This document shows positions 1 through 9,000 of a stretch of 64,000 nt of DNA, one piece after another. This DNA comes from Aphelocoma coerulescens. Its lineage: Eukaryota > Chordata > Aves > Passeriformes > Corvidae. The stretch is from assembly GCF_041296385.1 (NCBI RefSeq), contig NC_091014.1, positions 20,435,578 through 20,499,577 on the forward strand, given 5' to 3'. Position 1 is the stretch's first letter. The number at the start of each line of letters is the position of its first letter. A program made the position numbers and the translations under genes. The notes under the pieces are model-generated. The model saw nothing but the letters and a program-made list of their open reading frames with translations. It was not told where the DNA came from and searched no databases.

Positions 1-1
1 T

Positions 2-898
2 ACTAGCAATGTAGCAAACCCTGACTGGAAACCCTTACCTTGTTCTAATATTAAGGATTTGTGCAAGGCCATTAAGGAGTTTGGAATGCATAGTAATTAT
101 TTTAAGAGCCTTTTAAGTGCTACTTTTGCAACTCACTTACTAGTACCTCATGATTTACTAACATTGATGCAAACTCTTCTAACAGCTGGTGATTTTATGA
201 TGTGGAAAAAGCAATGGAAAATAATTTTATCTGATTTACTAAAAATTTTGTGGCAAACTCCAGATAATTACCTGGACCTTGAGAATAATTATATCACATT
301 AGACCTTTTATCTGGTGACAATAATATGGCAAATCCTCAAAAACAAGCAATGCTTATCCCTCGTCCAGTTCTTACTGAAATCACACGTGCTGCTGAAAAG
401 GCCTTAACATTATTACCATCTCAAACTCCTAACTCTCATTATACCGCCATCAAGCAATTGCCAAATGAAAATATTATTCACTTTTATAACCGTTTGTGCG
501 AAGCTGTCTCTTCTCAGGTCCCTAATCCTGACCTCCGACAAGCGCTCCTACTCGAACTTCTCCAAGTGAATACCAATGATGCTTGCAAACAAGTCATCCT
601 CACTCTCCCTCTTCATCCTCCTCCTACTGTTGAATCCATCCTCGAAGCCTGTACAAAGAAGGTGCAGCTGAACACAGCTGCTCCCTTTTTAGAAAAAGTG
701 GGGATGGTTGGGGAAGTTGTGGAGAATGCTATGGGTACAGGAAAAACTCAATCGCGTGGTAACCTTATATGCTATCGTTGTCAGAAAAAGGGACATGTAG
801 CTCGCAATTGCAGAGCCATTATAACTGCTGATAAAAACTCTCCAAAGACTGTTTCCCCAGGTCAACAGCGGGGAAACCAGCAACTCAACGCGTCCTAA
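2..898 (+). CDS. gag: Endogenous betaretrovirus-like gag, 3' part (capsid C-terminal half and nucleocapsid)
   Basis: The frame is open from the window edge to TAA at 896-898, so the true start and the matrix region lie upstream; the TTG at 59 is only an internal codon. Gag would build the intracellular particle and package its RNA. Seen directly: a capsid-like alpha-helical stretch, then a major homology region at 455-496 with the conserved Q, E, F and L spacing (Q-LPN-E-NIIH-F-YNR-L), then one CCHC zinc knuckle at 770-811 with exact C-X2-C-X4-H-X4-C spacing. Many betaretroviral nucleocapsids have two knuckles; only one is visible before the stop, with a 28-residue polar tail after it. The end of gag overlaps the pro-pol frame (-1) over 835-898, which carries the frameshift signal. 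No internal stop or frameshift is seen. The class II/ERVK-like assignment rests on the neighbouring pol and the frameshift layout. Confidence 0.9.
   Translation, partial: TSNVANPDWKPLPCSNIKDLCKAIKEFGMHSNYFKSLLSATFATHLLVPHDLLTLMQTLLTAGDFMMWKKQWKIILSDLLKILWQTPDNYLDLENNYITLDLLSGDNNMANPQKQAMLIPRPVLTEITRAAEKALTLLPSQTPNSHYTAIKQLPNENIIHFYNRLCEAVSSQVPNPDLRQALLLELLQVNTNDACKQVILTLPLHPPPTVESILEACTKKVQLNTAAPFLEKVGMVGEVVENAMGTGKTQSRGNLICYRCQKKGHVARNCRAIITADKNSPKTVSPGQQRGNQQLNAS
871..877 (+). promoter_or_regulatory. -1 ribosomal frameshift slippery heptamer GGGAAAC (gag to pro)
   Basis: In the gag frame the heptamer reads G GGA AAC, the exact X XXY YYZ phase needed for tandem -1 slippage. It lies inside the 835-898 overlap, 18 nt before the gag stop. 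After slippage the next codon is at 877 in the frame that stays open to 4341. The same heptamer is, to my knowledge, used at the gag-pro junction of Mason-Pfizer/simian betaretroviruses. It is followed after 9 nt by a foldable pseudoknot. Confidence 0.9.
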
Positions 899-3800
899 CA
901 GCTCCGCGTTCAGACAAAAATAGAGCTGCAGACAATGCAACTTGGACTTCTGGACTAAGGTTTAAGGTAACCTGTGCCAAAACACACCATTTCAACAACA
1001 ACAAACAGACTGCAATACCTATCTCATTCCAGAATGTGGACCACATGCAAGACTTTACATACCTTTTTGTTATTGGGGACACTCGGGTAACACCTGCTGG
1101 GATAGAGGTTACACCCACACTCATGAAAGTGGATCAGAATGGGTGTTCTAACGTAATGGTACAATGTATATATCCGCCGTACTTTATGCAAAAGGGTCAA
1201 GTCATTGCACAGGCCATTCCACTGCCCAAATACCTGCCCACAGATGGTCATATCCCAGCCATCTGTTGGACTGAGGTTTTGGGAAATGACAAACCTATAA
1301 TAGAATGTAAGCTCCGTCATAAATCACATAAAATCAGTATAATGGGAATGATAGACACAGGTGCTGATGTGACTGTCATTCCATTTGATAAGTGGCCTGA
1401 GCAATGGGAATTGCAGTCTCAGGGCATCATACAAGGGATTGGAGGTACCCAAATTGCAAAGCAATCCAAATACACCATCCAAATTGAAGGTCCTGAAGGA
1501 CAAATAGCAACTCTTCGTCCGTATGTCCTGGACACCAAATTCACCCTGTGGGGAAGGGATGCCATGTCTCAGGGGGGAACAAAAATTGATATCACCCCTA
1601 GATATCAAAATTTTCTCCTGCAGGCCACTGAAGCAGAGTGCCTTCCACAAAAATTAACTTGGAAAACAGATGAACCCGTGCAAGTTAGACAGTGGTCTTT
1701 AAAAAAAGAAAACTTAGAGGCACTCAAAACATTAGTAGCTGAACAATTGGCTAAAGGAAATATAGTTCCAACTAACAGCCCATGGAACACACCTGTGTTT
1801 GTAATAAAAAAAACGGGAAAGAACAAATATAGGCTACTCCAAGATCTTAGAGAAGTTAATAAAGTTATTGAAGACATGGGACCCCTTCAACCAGGTATGC
1901 CATCACCTTCAATGCTCCCACAACATTGGCATTTAGCTGTTCTTGACATTAAAGATTGCTTTTTTCATATTCCACTCCATCCTGCAGATGCCCCTCGATT
2001 TGCATTTTCTGTACCCTCTCTTAATCATGAAACCCCCATGGAACGTTACCATTGGCTTGTGCTTCCCCAAGGTATGAAAAATTCCCCAACTCTCTGCCAA
2101 GAGTACATTGCTAAAATTCTATCTCCCATCCGTGCCAAAGCAGAGAAAGCCATCATCCTACATTACATGGATGATGTGCTGGTGTGTGCTCCCAATAATC
2201 AGTATCTTGAGCAGACACTTAACATGGTGATTGAGGCCCTAGAGGCCAAGGGCTTTGAATTACAACCTGAAAAAATGCAGAGAACAAGCCCTTGGAAATA
2301 CCTCGGACTCAAAATCACAGAAACCTCTATCACCCCAACACCCGTCACCATTAATAATAACCCAAAAACATTAGAGGAAGTGCAACAGATCTGTGGGACA
2401 CTGAAGTATTTAAGGCGCTGGTTAGGACTCACCACAGAGGATGTAGCTCCTATTGCAAACCTAGTAAAAGGGGAAGGCGGTCCAGCATCCCCCAGATCCC
2501 TGACAGAAGAGGCAAGGCAGTCTCTCAGAAAGATACAAGAGCTCATTTCCACCAGGCAAGCACACAGGTATCAGCCCTCCCTACCCTTTAAGCTTGTCAT
2601 TCTAGGGAAGGCACCACGCTTTCACGGCCTCATATTTCAGTGGGACAAAGAGCAGAAGGACCACCTCATCATAATTGAATGGGTTTTCCTTCCACTCCAG
2701 CCTCCTAAAACCATCACACAGCCACAAGAATTAATAGCAAAAATTATCATGAAGGGTAGAGCAAGGCTCCGCACCCTGGCAGGATGTGACTTTGCATGCA
2801 TCTACTTACCGGTAACAACAGACACATTAGATCACCTACTCCAAAATAATATAAATTTACAATTTGCATTAGATAGTTACTCAGGCCAAATCTCAAATCA
2901 TTACCCAAAACATGAAATGTTTAATCTGGCATTCTCTTTCATCCCTCGAGAGATACAAAGCAGAAAACCCCTCGATGCGATTACTGTTTTTACTGATGCA
3001 TCAGGGAAAAGTAAGAAGTCCGTGGTCATGTGGAGAAATTCAAAGACACAAAAGTGGGAATCTGACATAAAGGTAATCCAAGGATCACCACAAGTAGCTG
3101 AATTAGCAGCTGTCATTAGAGCATTTGAGAGGTTCAAAGAACCCTTTAATTTGGTCACAGACTCAGCATATGTAGCTGGAGTAACTGTTAGAGCTGAGCA
3201 TGCTCTCCTAAAAGAAATCTCAAACAAAAAAATTTATGATTTACTCTCAAAATTAATTTATCTGGTTTCCCACAGAGAGCATCCCTATTTTGTCATGCAT
3301 GTGAGGTCACATACAAACCTGCCAGGATTTATTGCGGAAGGTAATCGTAGAGCTGATGCTCTGGCTATGCCAGCAGACATAGTTCTATCAGCCGACTTAC
3401 CAAAGCTCCCCCAAGTTTTCGAACAGGCAAAACTGAGCCATGCTATGTACCATCAAAATATTCCTGCTCTCATCCGCATGTTCCATCTGTCGCGGACGCA
3501 GGCAAAAGCAATAGTGGCAACATGTCCCAACTGCCAGAAGCTACAGCTTCCATCACTGGGCATGGGAGTCAATCCCAGAGGCATTAATAGCGGTGAAGTG
3601 TGGCAGATGGACGTCACACATTTCCCTGAATTTGGGAGATTAAAATACGTTCATGTTTCTATTGATACCTTCTCTGGTGCTATGTATGCCTCTGCACATG
3701 CAGGCGAAAAAGCTAGGGACGTTGAAAAACATCTTGTCCAAGCTTTTGCTGTGCTCGGTATACCTGAGGAGATAAAAACTGATAATGGACCTGCCTACAC

Positions 3801-4341
3801 CTCTCAGGAGTTTAAAAACTTCCGTCAGCAGTGGGGATTTCGACATGTTACAGGTATTCCTCACTCCCCAACCGGACAAGGCATTGTTGAACGTGCCCAT
3901 CAAACCCTCAAGCGAATGCTGCTACAACAATCAGGGACCACCAAACTCAATTCACCTGTCCTCAGACTCAGCAAAGCACTGTTTACCATAAACTTCCTGA
4001 ATGGCACCTTTGAGGATCCAAACCCTCCCATCTATCGTCATTTCCAGAACACCGGGAGACAGAAACTGAAGGAGAATCCAGAAGTCCTGATCCGGGACCC
4101 AGAGACTCAGAAAATCCAAGGACCATACAAACTTGTAACTTGGGGACGTGGGTATGCCAGTGTATCTACCCCTCAAGGACTGAGATGGATCCCAGGGAAA
4201 TGGGTAAAGCCTTATGTCACTTCCTCAAAAATTAAGGAGGTTAAAACTGCCTCCTGGAAGAGACGCCGTAAAAAGGATCCTAATTTTGCACCTTCATGTA
4301 AACCCTTTGCTGCAGATTTTGATGTTAATCCCTTGAGTTAA
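877..4341 (+). CDS. pro-pol: Endogenous betaretrovirus-like pro-pol: protease, reverse transcriptase, RNase H, integrase in one open frame
   Basis: This frame is open from 835; translation is expected to enter at 877 by -1 frameshift from gag, giving 1154 codons before the TAA. Order: a linker and possible degenerate dUTPase-like segment (about 1036-1290; no full dUTPase motif set seen); aspartic protease with DTGAD at 1354-1368; RT with its first catalytic Asp at 1945-1947 and YMDD at 2164-2175; RNase H with D, E, D, D at 2995, 3100, 3160 and 3355 and a conserved His at 3310; integrase with the HHCC zinc site (H 3439, H 3451, C 3523, C 3532), catalytic D 3610, D 3781 and E 3889 (exact D-X35-E), then a basic C-terminal DNA-binding domain about 4090-4280. 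All active-site residues are present and no stop interrupts 3.4 kb, so the insertion is young or conserved. Unlike classical betaretroviruses, protease and RT share one frame. No env follows. Confidence 0.93.
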   Translation, partial: PATQRVLTAPRSDKNRAADNATWTSGLRFKVTCAKTHHFNNNKQTAIPISFQNVDHMQDFTYLFVIGDTRVTPAGIEVTPTLMKVDQNGCSNVMVQCIYPPYFMQKGQVIAQAIPLPKYLPTDGHIPAICWTEVLGNDKPIIECKLRHKSHKISIMGMIDTGADVTVIPFDKWPEQWELQSQGIIQGIGGTQIAKQSKYTIQIEGPEGQIATLRPYVLDTKFTLWGRDAMSQGGTKIDITPRYQNFLLQATEAECLPQKLTWKTDEPVQVRQWSLKKENLEALKTLVAEQLAKGNIVPTNSPWNTPVFVIKKTGKNKYRLLQDLREVNKVIEDMGPLQPGMPSPSMLPQHWHLAVLDIKDCFFHIPLHPADAPRFAFSVPSLNHETPMERYHWLVLPQGMKNSPTLCQEYIAKILSPIRAKAEKAIILHYMDDVLVCAPNNQYLEQTLNMVIEALEAKGFELQPEKMQRTSPWKYLGLKITETSITPTPVTINNNPKTLEEVQQICGTLKYLRRWLGLTTEDVAPIANLVKGEGGPASPRSLTEEARQSLRKIQELISTRQAHRYQPSLPFKLVILGKAPRFHGLIFQWDKEQKDHLIIIEWVFLPLQPPKTITQPQELIAKIIMKGRARLRTLAGCDFACIYLPVTTDTLDHLLQNNINLQFALDSYSGQISNHYPKHEMFNLAFSFIPREIQSRKPLDAITVFTDASGKSKKSVVMWRNSKTQKWESDIKVIQGSPQVAELAAVIRAFERFKEPFNLVTDSAYVAGVTVRAEHALLKEISNKKIYDLLSKLIYLVSHREHPYFVMHVRSHTNLPGFIAEGNRRADALAMPADIVLSADLPKLPQVFEQAKLSHAMYHQNIPALIRMFHLSRTQAKAIVATCPNCQKLQLPSLGMGVNPRGINSGEVWQMDVTHFPEFGRLKYVHVSIDTFSGAMYASAHAGEKARDVEKHLVQAFAVLGIPEEIKTDNGPAYTSQEFKNFRQQWGFRHVTGIPHSPTGQGIVERAHQTLKRMLLQQSGTTKLNSPVLRLSKALFTINFLNGTFEDPNPPIYRHFQNTGRQKLKENPEVLIRDPETQKIQGPYKLVTWGRGYASVSTPQGLRWIPGKWVKPYVTSSKIKEVKTASWKRRRKKDPNFAPSCKPFAADFDVNPLS
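887..928 (+). promoter_or_regulatory. H-type RNA pseudoknot stimulating gag-pro frameshifting
   Basis: Stem 1 pairs AACGCG (887-892) with CGCGTT (905-910), 6 of 6 Watson-Crick. The loop segment CAGCTC (899-904) pairs with GAGCTG (923-928), again 6 of 6. Loop 1 is 893-898 and contains the gag stop codon; there is no base between stem 2 and the 3' strand of stem 1; loop 2 is 911-922 (12 nt). The spacer from the slippery heptamer is 9 nt (878-886). This geometry is typical of retroviral frameshift pseudoknots. The base pairing is read directly from the sequence; function is inferred. Confidence 0.85.
1608..1614 (+). other. Vestigial pro-pol slippery-type heptamer A AAT TTT
   Basis: At the protease/RT border the protease frame reads caA AAT TTT, a canonical slippery pattern in the correct phase. 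To my knowledge AAAUUUU is the pro-pol slip site of Mason-Pfizer-type viruses. Here RT continues in the same frame without slipping, and a -1 slip would meet TGA at 1629-1631. It therefore looks like a leftover of an ancestral second frameshift. A chance match in an A/T-rich stretch cannot be excluded. Confidence 0.5.
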
Positions 4342-4571
4342 GTTGCACTGTTTTGCACTCAGGTTTTTGCACTGTACTCTGTAAGTCTTCGTCCTGATAC
4401 TCCATACCATAGATGTCCTAACTAACCCCCTGAGTTTTGCTGGGGAACTAGTTTAAAGGCATCCTAGGTACTATCGAAGTTGTAGGGACGATAGATTCCA
4501 GTTATGTTTTGCACTGTTGTTCTGTTACTGTTCTATGCACTTTAAGTTACTAAGAGTTACAACCCAGCTTT
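4342..4571 (+). other. Short env-less spacer between pol stop and polypurine tract
   Basis: Where env would normally lie there are only about 230 nt with no significant frame. Five TGCACT hexamers occur (4344, 4354, 4368, 4510, 4536), the first three within 30 nt. A 6-bp perfect hairpin pairs CTATCG (4471-4476) with CGATAG (4489-4494) around a 12-nt loop. In simple retroviruses this position can hold an RNA export element; nothing here matches a known one by eye. Confidence 0.6.
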
Positions 4572-4592
4572 AAAAAAAAAAAAATAGGGAAT
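4572..4592 (+). promoter_or_regulatory. Polypurine tract (plus-strand primer)
   Basis: A run of purines (A-rich, one T at 4585, ending in GGGA) lies directly before the TG that opens the 3' LTR. This is the expected position of the RNase H-resistant primer for plus-strand DNA synthesis. It is A-rich rather than G-rich, which is somewhat unusual. Confidence 0.7.
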
Positions 4593-4860
4593 TGTTGCTG
4601 CCTGTTCTGAACTTCCCCTCCCCCTCCCAAAGACACGTGCTCCGGCCACGTGCTCCGAGCTCCTTTGTTCGAAGCGCGGGCAAAACCAAATGTAACTCAA
4701 ACTCTTCAGCAGTGTCTGATTGGCCACTCACCCCAGGTCCTCCCCTTCCCTCTTCTCCGAATAAAGGATAGTCGAGGGGAGGCTCCGCCCTCTCTCAGCT
4801 CAGCTATCTTCCTGTGAACATCTGTGGTTGTCTCTCTCTTTCTTAAGGCTTCTAACTGCA
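4593..4860 (+). mobile_element. 3' LTR of the env-less provirus (3' end approximate)
   Basis: It starts with TG right after the polypurine tract. It is GC-richer than the host DNA, has an inverted CCAAT box (ATTGG) about 4718-4722, an AATAAA at 4760-4765 followed by a GT/T-rich stretch at 4821-4845, and could end in TGCA at 4857-4860. No clear TATAAA is seen, so AATAAA may serve both as poly(A) signal and TATA-like box. The terminal inverted repeat is poor and the 5' LTR is outside the window, so the right border could be later (up to about 5092). Confidence 0.6.
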
Positions 4861-5092
4861 GGAAATTGAGCGGGCAGGGAGCTATATTTCTCCCTCTTTG
4901 CTTCTGCTGATGGTATTTGCTCTGCAGCTGATACAGGTACCGATTTTAGAGCTATTAAGGTGCTAGATCGCCTGTGCTGCCTCTCTGGGCTGCTCGAGGC
5001 TTTCTAAGGCATTGAAATACAAGCGCTAGCCGGTATAAAGCTGAAAAGATACCATCCACAAGGTACCCACAAAAACCACCCACTCACTCTTC
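4861..5092. other. Unassigned sequence between two LTRs
   Basis: This is 232 bp between the proposed end of the provirus and the next LTR. It may be host flank or a longer U5. No frame, repeat unit or motif is recognised. Confidence 0.3.
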
Positions 5093-6086
5093 TGCTGCAG
5101 CCAGACAGAGAAAATTTAACAAAGGGTACAGGAGTTGAGATCAGGACTGGGAGAAGACAGAAGGGCAAAGAAGTCTCAATATGAAGTGATTTATTGCTAG
5201 CAGGTTCAGAGCAGGATAATGAGAAGTAAAATAAGCACTTAAAACCACCTTCTCCCCATCCCTCCCTCCTTCCCAGCTCTACTGCCTACCCCAGCAACAC
5301 AGGGAGATGGGAATGGGGGTTATGGTCAGTTCATCACCCATTGCTTCTCCTGCTGCTCAGGGAAAGTAGTTGTTCCCCTGCTGCACCATGGGGTCCCTCC
5401 CATGGGAGACAGTTCCCCGTGGACTTCTCGGACATGAGTCCATCTTATATGCAATACCTCTCTGCAAACTGCTGCAATGTGAATCCATCCCACAGGCAAC
5501 AGTACCCCTCAAACTGCTGCAATGTGGGTCACTCTGACAAGGGCGTAGTCCTCCAAGGACAGGCTGTTCCAGCCTGGAAGCAGGGCCCTCTCTCTCCACT
5601 GGGTCTCCCACTGGATCACAGCCTCCGCCAGGCATCCACCTGCTCCAGCATAGGCACCTCCCCTACAGGCTGCGGGTGGATCTCTGCATCCCCTGTGGAT
5701 CCCCATGGGCTGCAGGGGCACAGCTGCCTCTCCATGTCTGCACCATGGCCTGCAGAGGAATCTCAGCTTCGGCGCCTGGCGCACCTCCTGCCCCTCCTTC
5801 TCCACTGACCTTGGTGTCTCCATGTTGTTCTCTTCATATATTTTCACTCCCCTCTTCCCTAGTCACAATTAAAACTCTGCCACAAGTTTTGTTTTGATTT
5901 CTTCTTAAATTTCTTATCACAGAGGCGTTACCACCATTTCTAATTGGCCCGGCCTTGGCCAGCAGCATGTCCATCTTTAGAGCCACCAGGGATTTGCTCT
6001 GCCGGACATAGTAGAAGCTTCCAGCAGCTTCTCACCTTTTCTGTGCGCCCCCCCCACCAAAACAAAGGCCATGCAAAACCAATACA
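5093..6086 (-). mobile_element. Solo LTR, minus strand, unrelated to the adjacent provirus
   Basis: On the minus strand the unit begins TGTATTGG at 6086 and ends GCTGCAGCA at 5093, i.e. TG...CA. A 4-bp direct repeat CTTC flanks it (5089-5092 and 6087-6090), which is weak support for a target duplication. It has a TATA-like ATTTAAG segment at about 5905-5920 and an AATAAA poly(A) signal on the minus strand (TTTATT at 5190-5195) followed by about 100 nt to the end. The overall sequence resembles an abundant avian ERV LTR family known to me by appearance only; the class is uncertain. The long frames in both directions inside it are by-products of its GC content and 45-bp repeats, not genes. Confidence 0.6.
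5394..5528. repeat. 45-bp tandem repeat, three degenerate copies, inside the LTR
   Basis: Copies at 5394-5438, 5439-5483 and 5484-5528 each start TCC(C/A)TC and end in a (C/A)ATG(T)G-type block. The second and third share an exact AACTGCTGCAATGTG core. The period is exactly 45, a multiple of three, which keeps an accidental frame open. A fourth, poorer copy may follow at 5529-5573. Confidence 0.7.
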
Positions 6087-9000
6087 CTTCTAAATTTCTT
6101 ACTCCCATGGTTTTCTGCGAAAATTTTGCAAAGTGTAAGAGGCAAATATGCACTTCTTCTGCACTGTCAAAAGGTTAGGGAATCTTACCACTTTCCTTAA
6201 TTGAAACAAGCATGATGTTCTAGTCCTCACTGTCCTAGAAGATTTCTCAGCTAAAAGTTTCCATCCATTTATATATTCAGAGATCACTTCGGTAAACGAG
6301 AGCGTAACAAAATAACCAGGTCACTAACAGATAAACACAGAGCAGCACAAGAAACAAGTAATTTTGGAGGGGTAGCACTGTGTGGGCTGGGAATGAATGG
6401 CTTGTAATGAGGAAAAACTGGGACAGGTATCTTAATGTTTGAGTCTTCTTGTGTGTAAGGAACTGGACTTTTGACATTCCTCCCTCTAATACATTGATGT
6501 GCACTTTAGAAAGTTTGGCACTAGGAGTATTTTCTCCTCTTCGTGAGAATAATCTGGGGTATCCCAAATACCTGCCAACCACTCTGCCCAAAACAGTTAT
6601 TTCTTCTAGTGTGTCAGTACCTGGAAGCCTACCACAAGTCAGGTCTCTGTTGTGTCAATGAAAAACAAACAGAGAACTCACCCAAAATACAACCAAACAA
6701 AATTTGCCTCCAAAAGTCAGTTTTGTTGTATTCCAAAATACACTGAAACAGCTGTAGCAACAACAAACCCTCAGCTTTTACTACGCTTCAATATGGGGTT
6801 GATCAGCTTAAACAGCTGCATTAATAAACAGCTCGGAAACAGCATTCTCTCATGTTACACCATCTTTTATTAAAAATTAGGACACAACGTTCTCAAGTGT
6901 CCCTGAACAGAGCATTCTCAATATTCATGTAGCATGTTTATTATGTCAGTACAATTAATACTTTCATGCATATACTGTTAGTATACTAGATCATTAAGTG
7001 CTTTTAAGCATTGTTCCAAATCCTTTCCTAGAGCTGAGGAATCTTCTCACATTCCCGCGAAAAGCATTCTGTCCAGAGTCTTCATCTTGACTGAATTCAG
7101 AAGTATTCCCAGTTTATATAAAGGGCAGTGTTTCTGCCAGTATAACCCTTTGGCTTAATAGTGCAGAGCACAAGTATCACTATACATCTACACAGCTCAA
7201 GGTGAGAATTTCCTCTGTAGCTTAAGTTTGCTTATGTTTACTTTTTTTACAAAATTATTTACTCAAAAAGTCCCATAATGCACAACACATTCATTTCATA
7301 GGATGGTGCATCCATTTATCAAACACATTTCAATTACACTATTGGTTGGATATCACTGAAAATTAATACCCTCTCTTACACCATGCACTATATTTTTTTA
7401 TATTTCAATTATGAACACAATCTGCTGAAATGTAGACAGTGAGCTTGTACAGGAGAGAACAGTTAATTACTTATTCTACAAGGTTAATGAAAATTAGCAC
7501 AAAAAATTCTCAGCTATTTGACACTTTGTTTTTTTCTGCAGGGAATGCATAAGCACAGTTCAGAGTGCACATTTTTGTCCAGTGTTAGGACTGAGCTTTA
7601 CTAAAGGCTGTCTCCTTCAAAATTATTTTGGAAGGGTACTGAGAACAAATATGAAAAATAGCAGTATGTTTGTTTTTTAAAAAAAGGATTGCTCATCATT
7701 TAAAAAAATGATTGATCATAAATCAAGTCTTGTAAAACAAATTAGGATTTTTTCCTCCTATTCAGCACTTGTGATGAATTCAGACTTTTTGAGTTTGCAA
7801 TCCTCTAGCTAGCAGATGATCTTTGTCCTTTTTAGTTCATGGCCTTTCAGGTAGTATGTTAACACCCTCTGAAGGCAATGTCTGCATCTCATTCACAGTG
7901 AAACCTCTGTGATCAGAATGTTGTCTCTGAGAAAATTACTGTACAGAGTTGGGAAAGTATGGAGTGTAAGTAAGAATAAAAAACTAGGCAGAACAGTGAA
8001 TTTTGCATGTTTTCCTTTTGAAGATACTAATGTAAATCTCCTGAAAGATGAGACACATAACTCAGTTAATACTGTATTGTTAATTAAGAGTTTGTTCTGC
8101 ATGAAAACAACTGTTTCAGATTTTCCTTCTCCCATCATCATTTCTCTTATATCTCTGAGGAGGGGAGAAGATGAATGAATTCTTTAGCATCCCCAAGCTA
8201 AGATTTCTTGAAACATTCAAAAAATTTGAAACATTTTTAAAACCTTTAAGTTGTTTTTAGTTGTGACTTTTACATGTGTTTATCTTAAAAAACGTGTATG
8301 TAAACATAGTTTTAGTATGTTTATCATGAAATGTAGAATGTTTTGCAATCTAGGTCATTACTTTCAGTAAACCATATATTACAATAAAATAAGGTAATGG
8401 GAATCATAAAAACAGCATCACTCAAAACTAAATGAATGGGATAGGAATGAAAGTAGAAGGGTGAAGATAAAAGAACATCTTAAATGCCTTGCATTTACCA
8501 GTGTTTGTGTAGTATCATAGTTCTGATTTTTTATTTTGCCAGCTCATAAAGATCAAGAGAGCACCAAAGGGTCAACGCATGTGTACCGACAGGCAGGTCA
8601 AGCCTTTTTCTTTGCTTTTCTTTTTTAAACATTGAATCAAAGTGAGGACAAAGGCTGGACATTTTTACATTTAACAGAGGAAATAAATTATTAAACTTCT
8701 ACAGAAAAGGTCAATGTATGACTTGCAGAAAGTGTCCGATTGACAGTCTTGAAAACCAAAATCCTTCTTTAGCTGTAGAATAAATGTTGTTCAGCAGCAA
8801 TTATGGATACTAGTCTTGATTTTTCTGCTAGTTTTAAGTGGCATAATATCACTAATTTCTACAGGAAAAAACTGCTTCATCCAGGTTTTTTAAAAAAAAG
8901 GGTTTATTACTTTCTATCCTTTTAAAATGCAAGGAACCTGATATACCAACAGTCCAGATACTGAATAGGCAAAGACACATAAAATCAGGGGGTTTTGTGA

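Noticed and set aside
832..838. TAAAAAC at the very start of the open pro frame as a frameshift site
   Set aside because: It is in the right place but the P-site slip would pair with TAA, and it breaks the XXX rule; GGGAAAC at 871 is canonical and has a pseudoknot.
4342..4592. A hidden small env or accessory gene
   Set aside because: No frame of useful length, signal peptide or membrane segment in the 250 nt.
5341..5808. 155-codon + strand frame, and 92/112-codon minus-strand frames, as genes
   Set aside because: They lie inside a solo LTR, run through 45-bp tandem repeats and have no domain; open by composition only.
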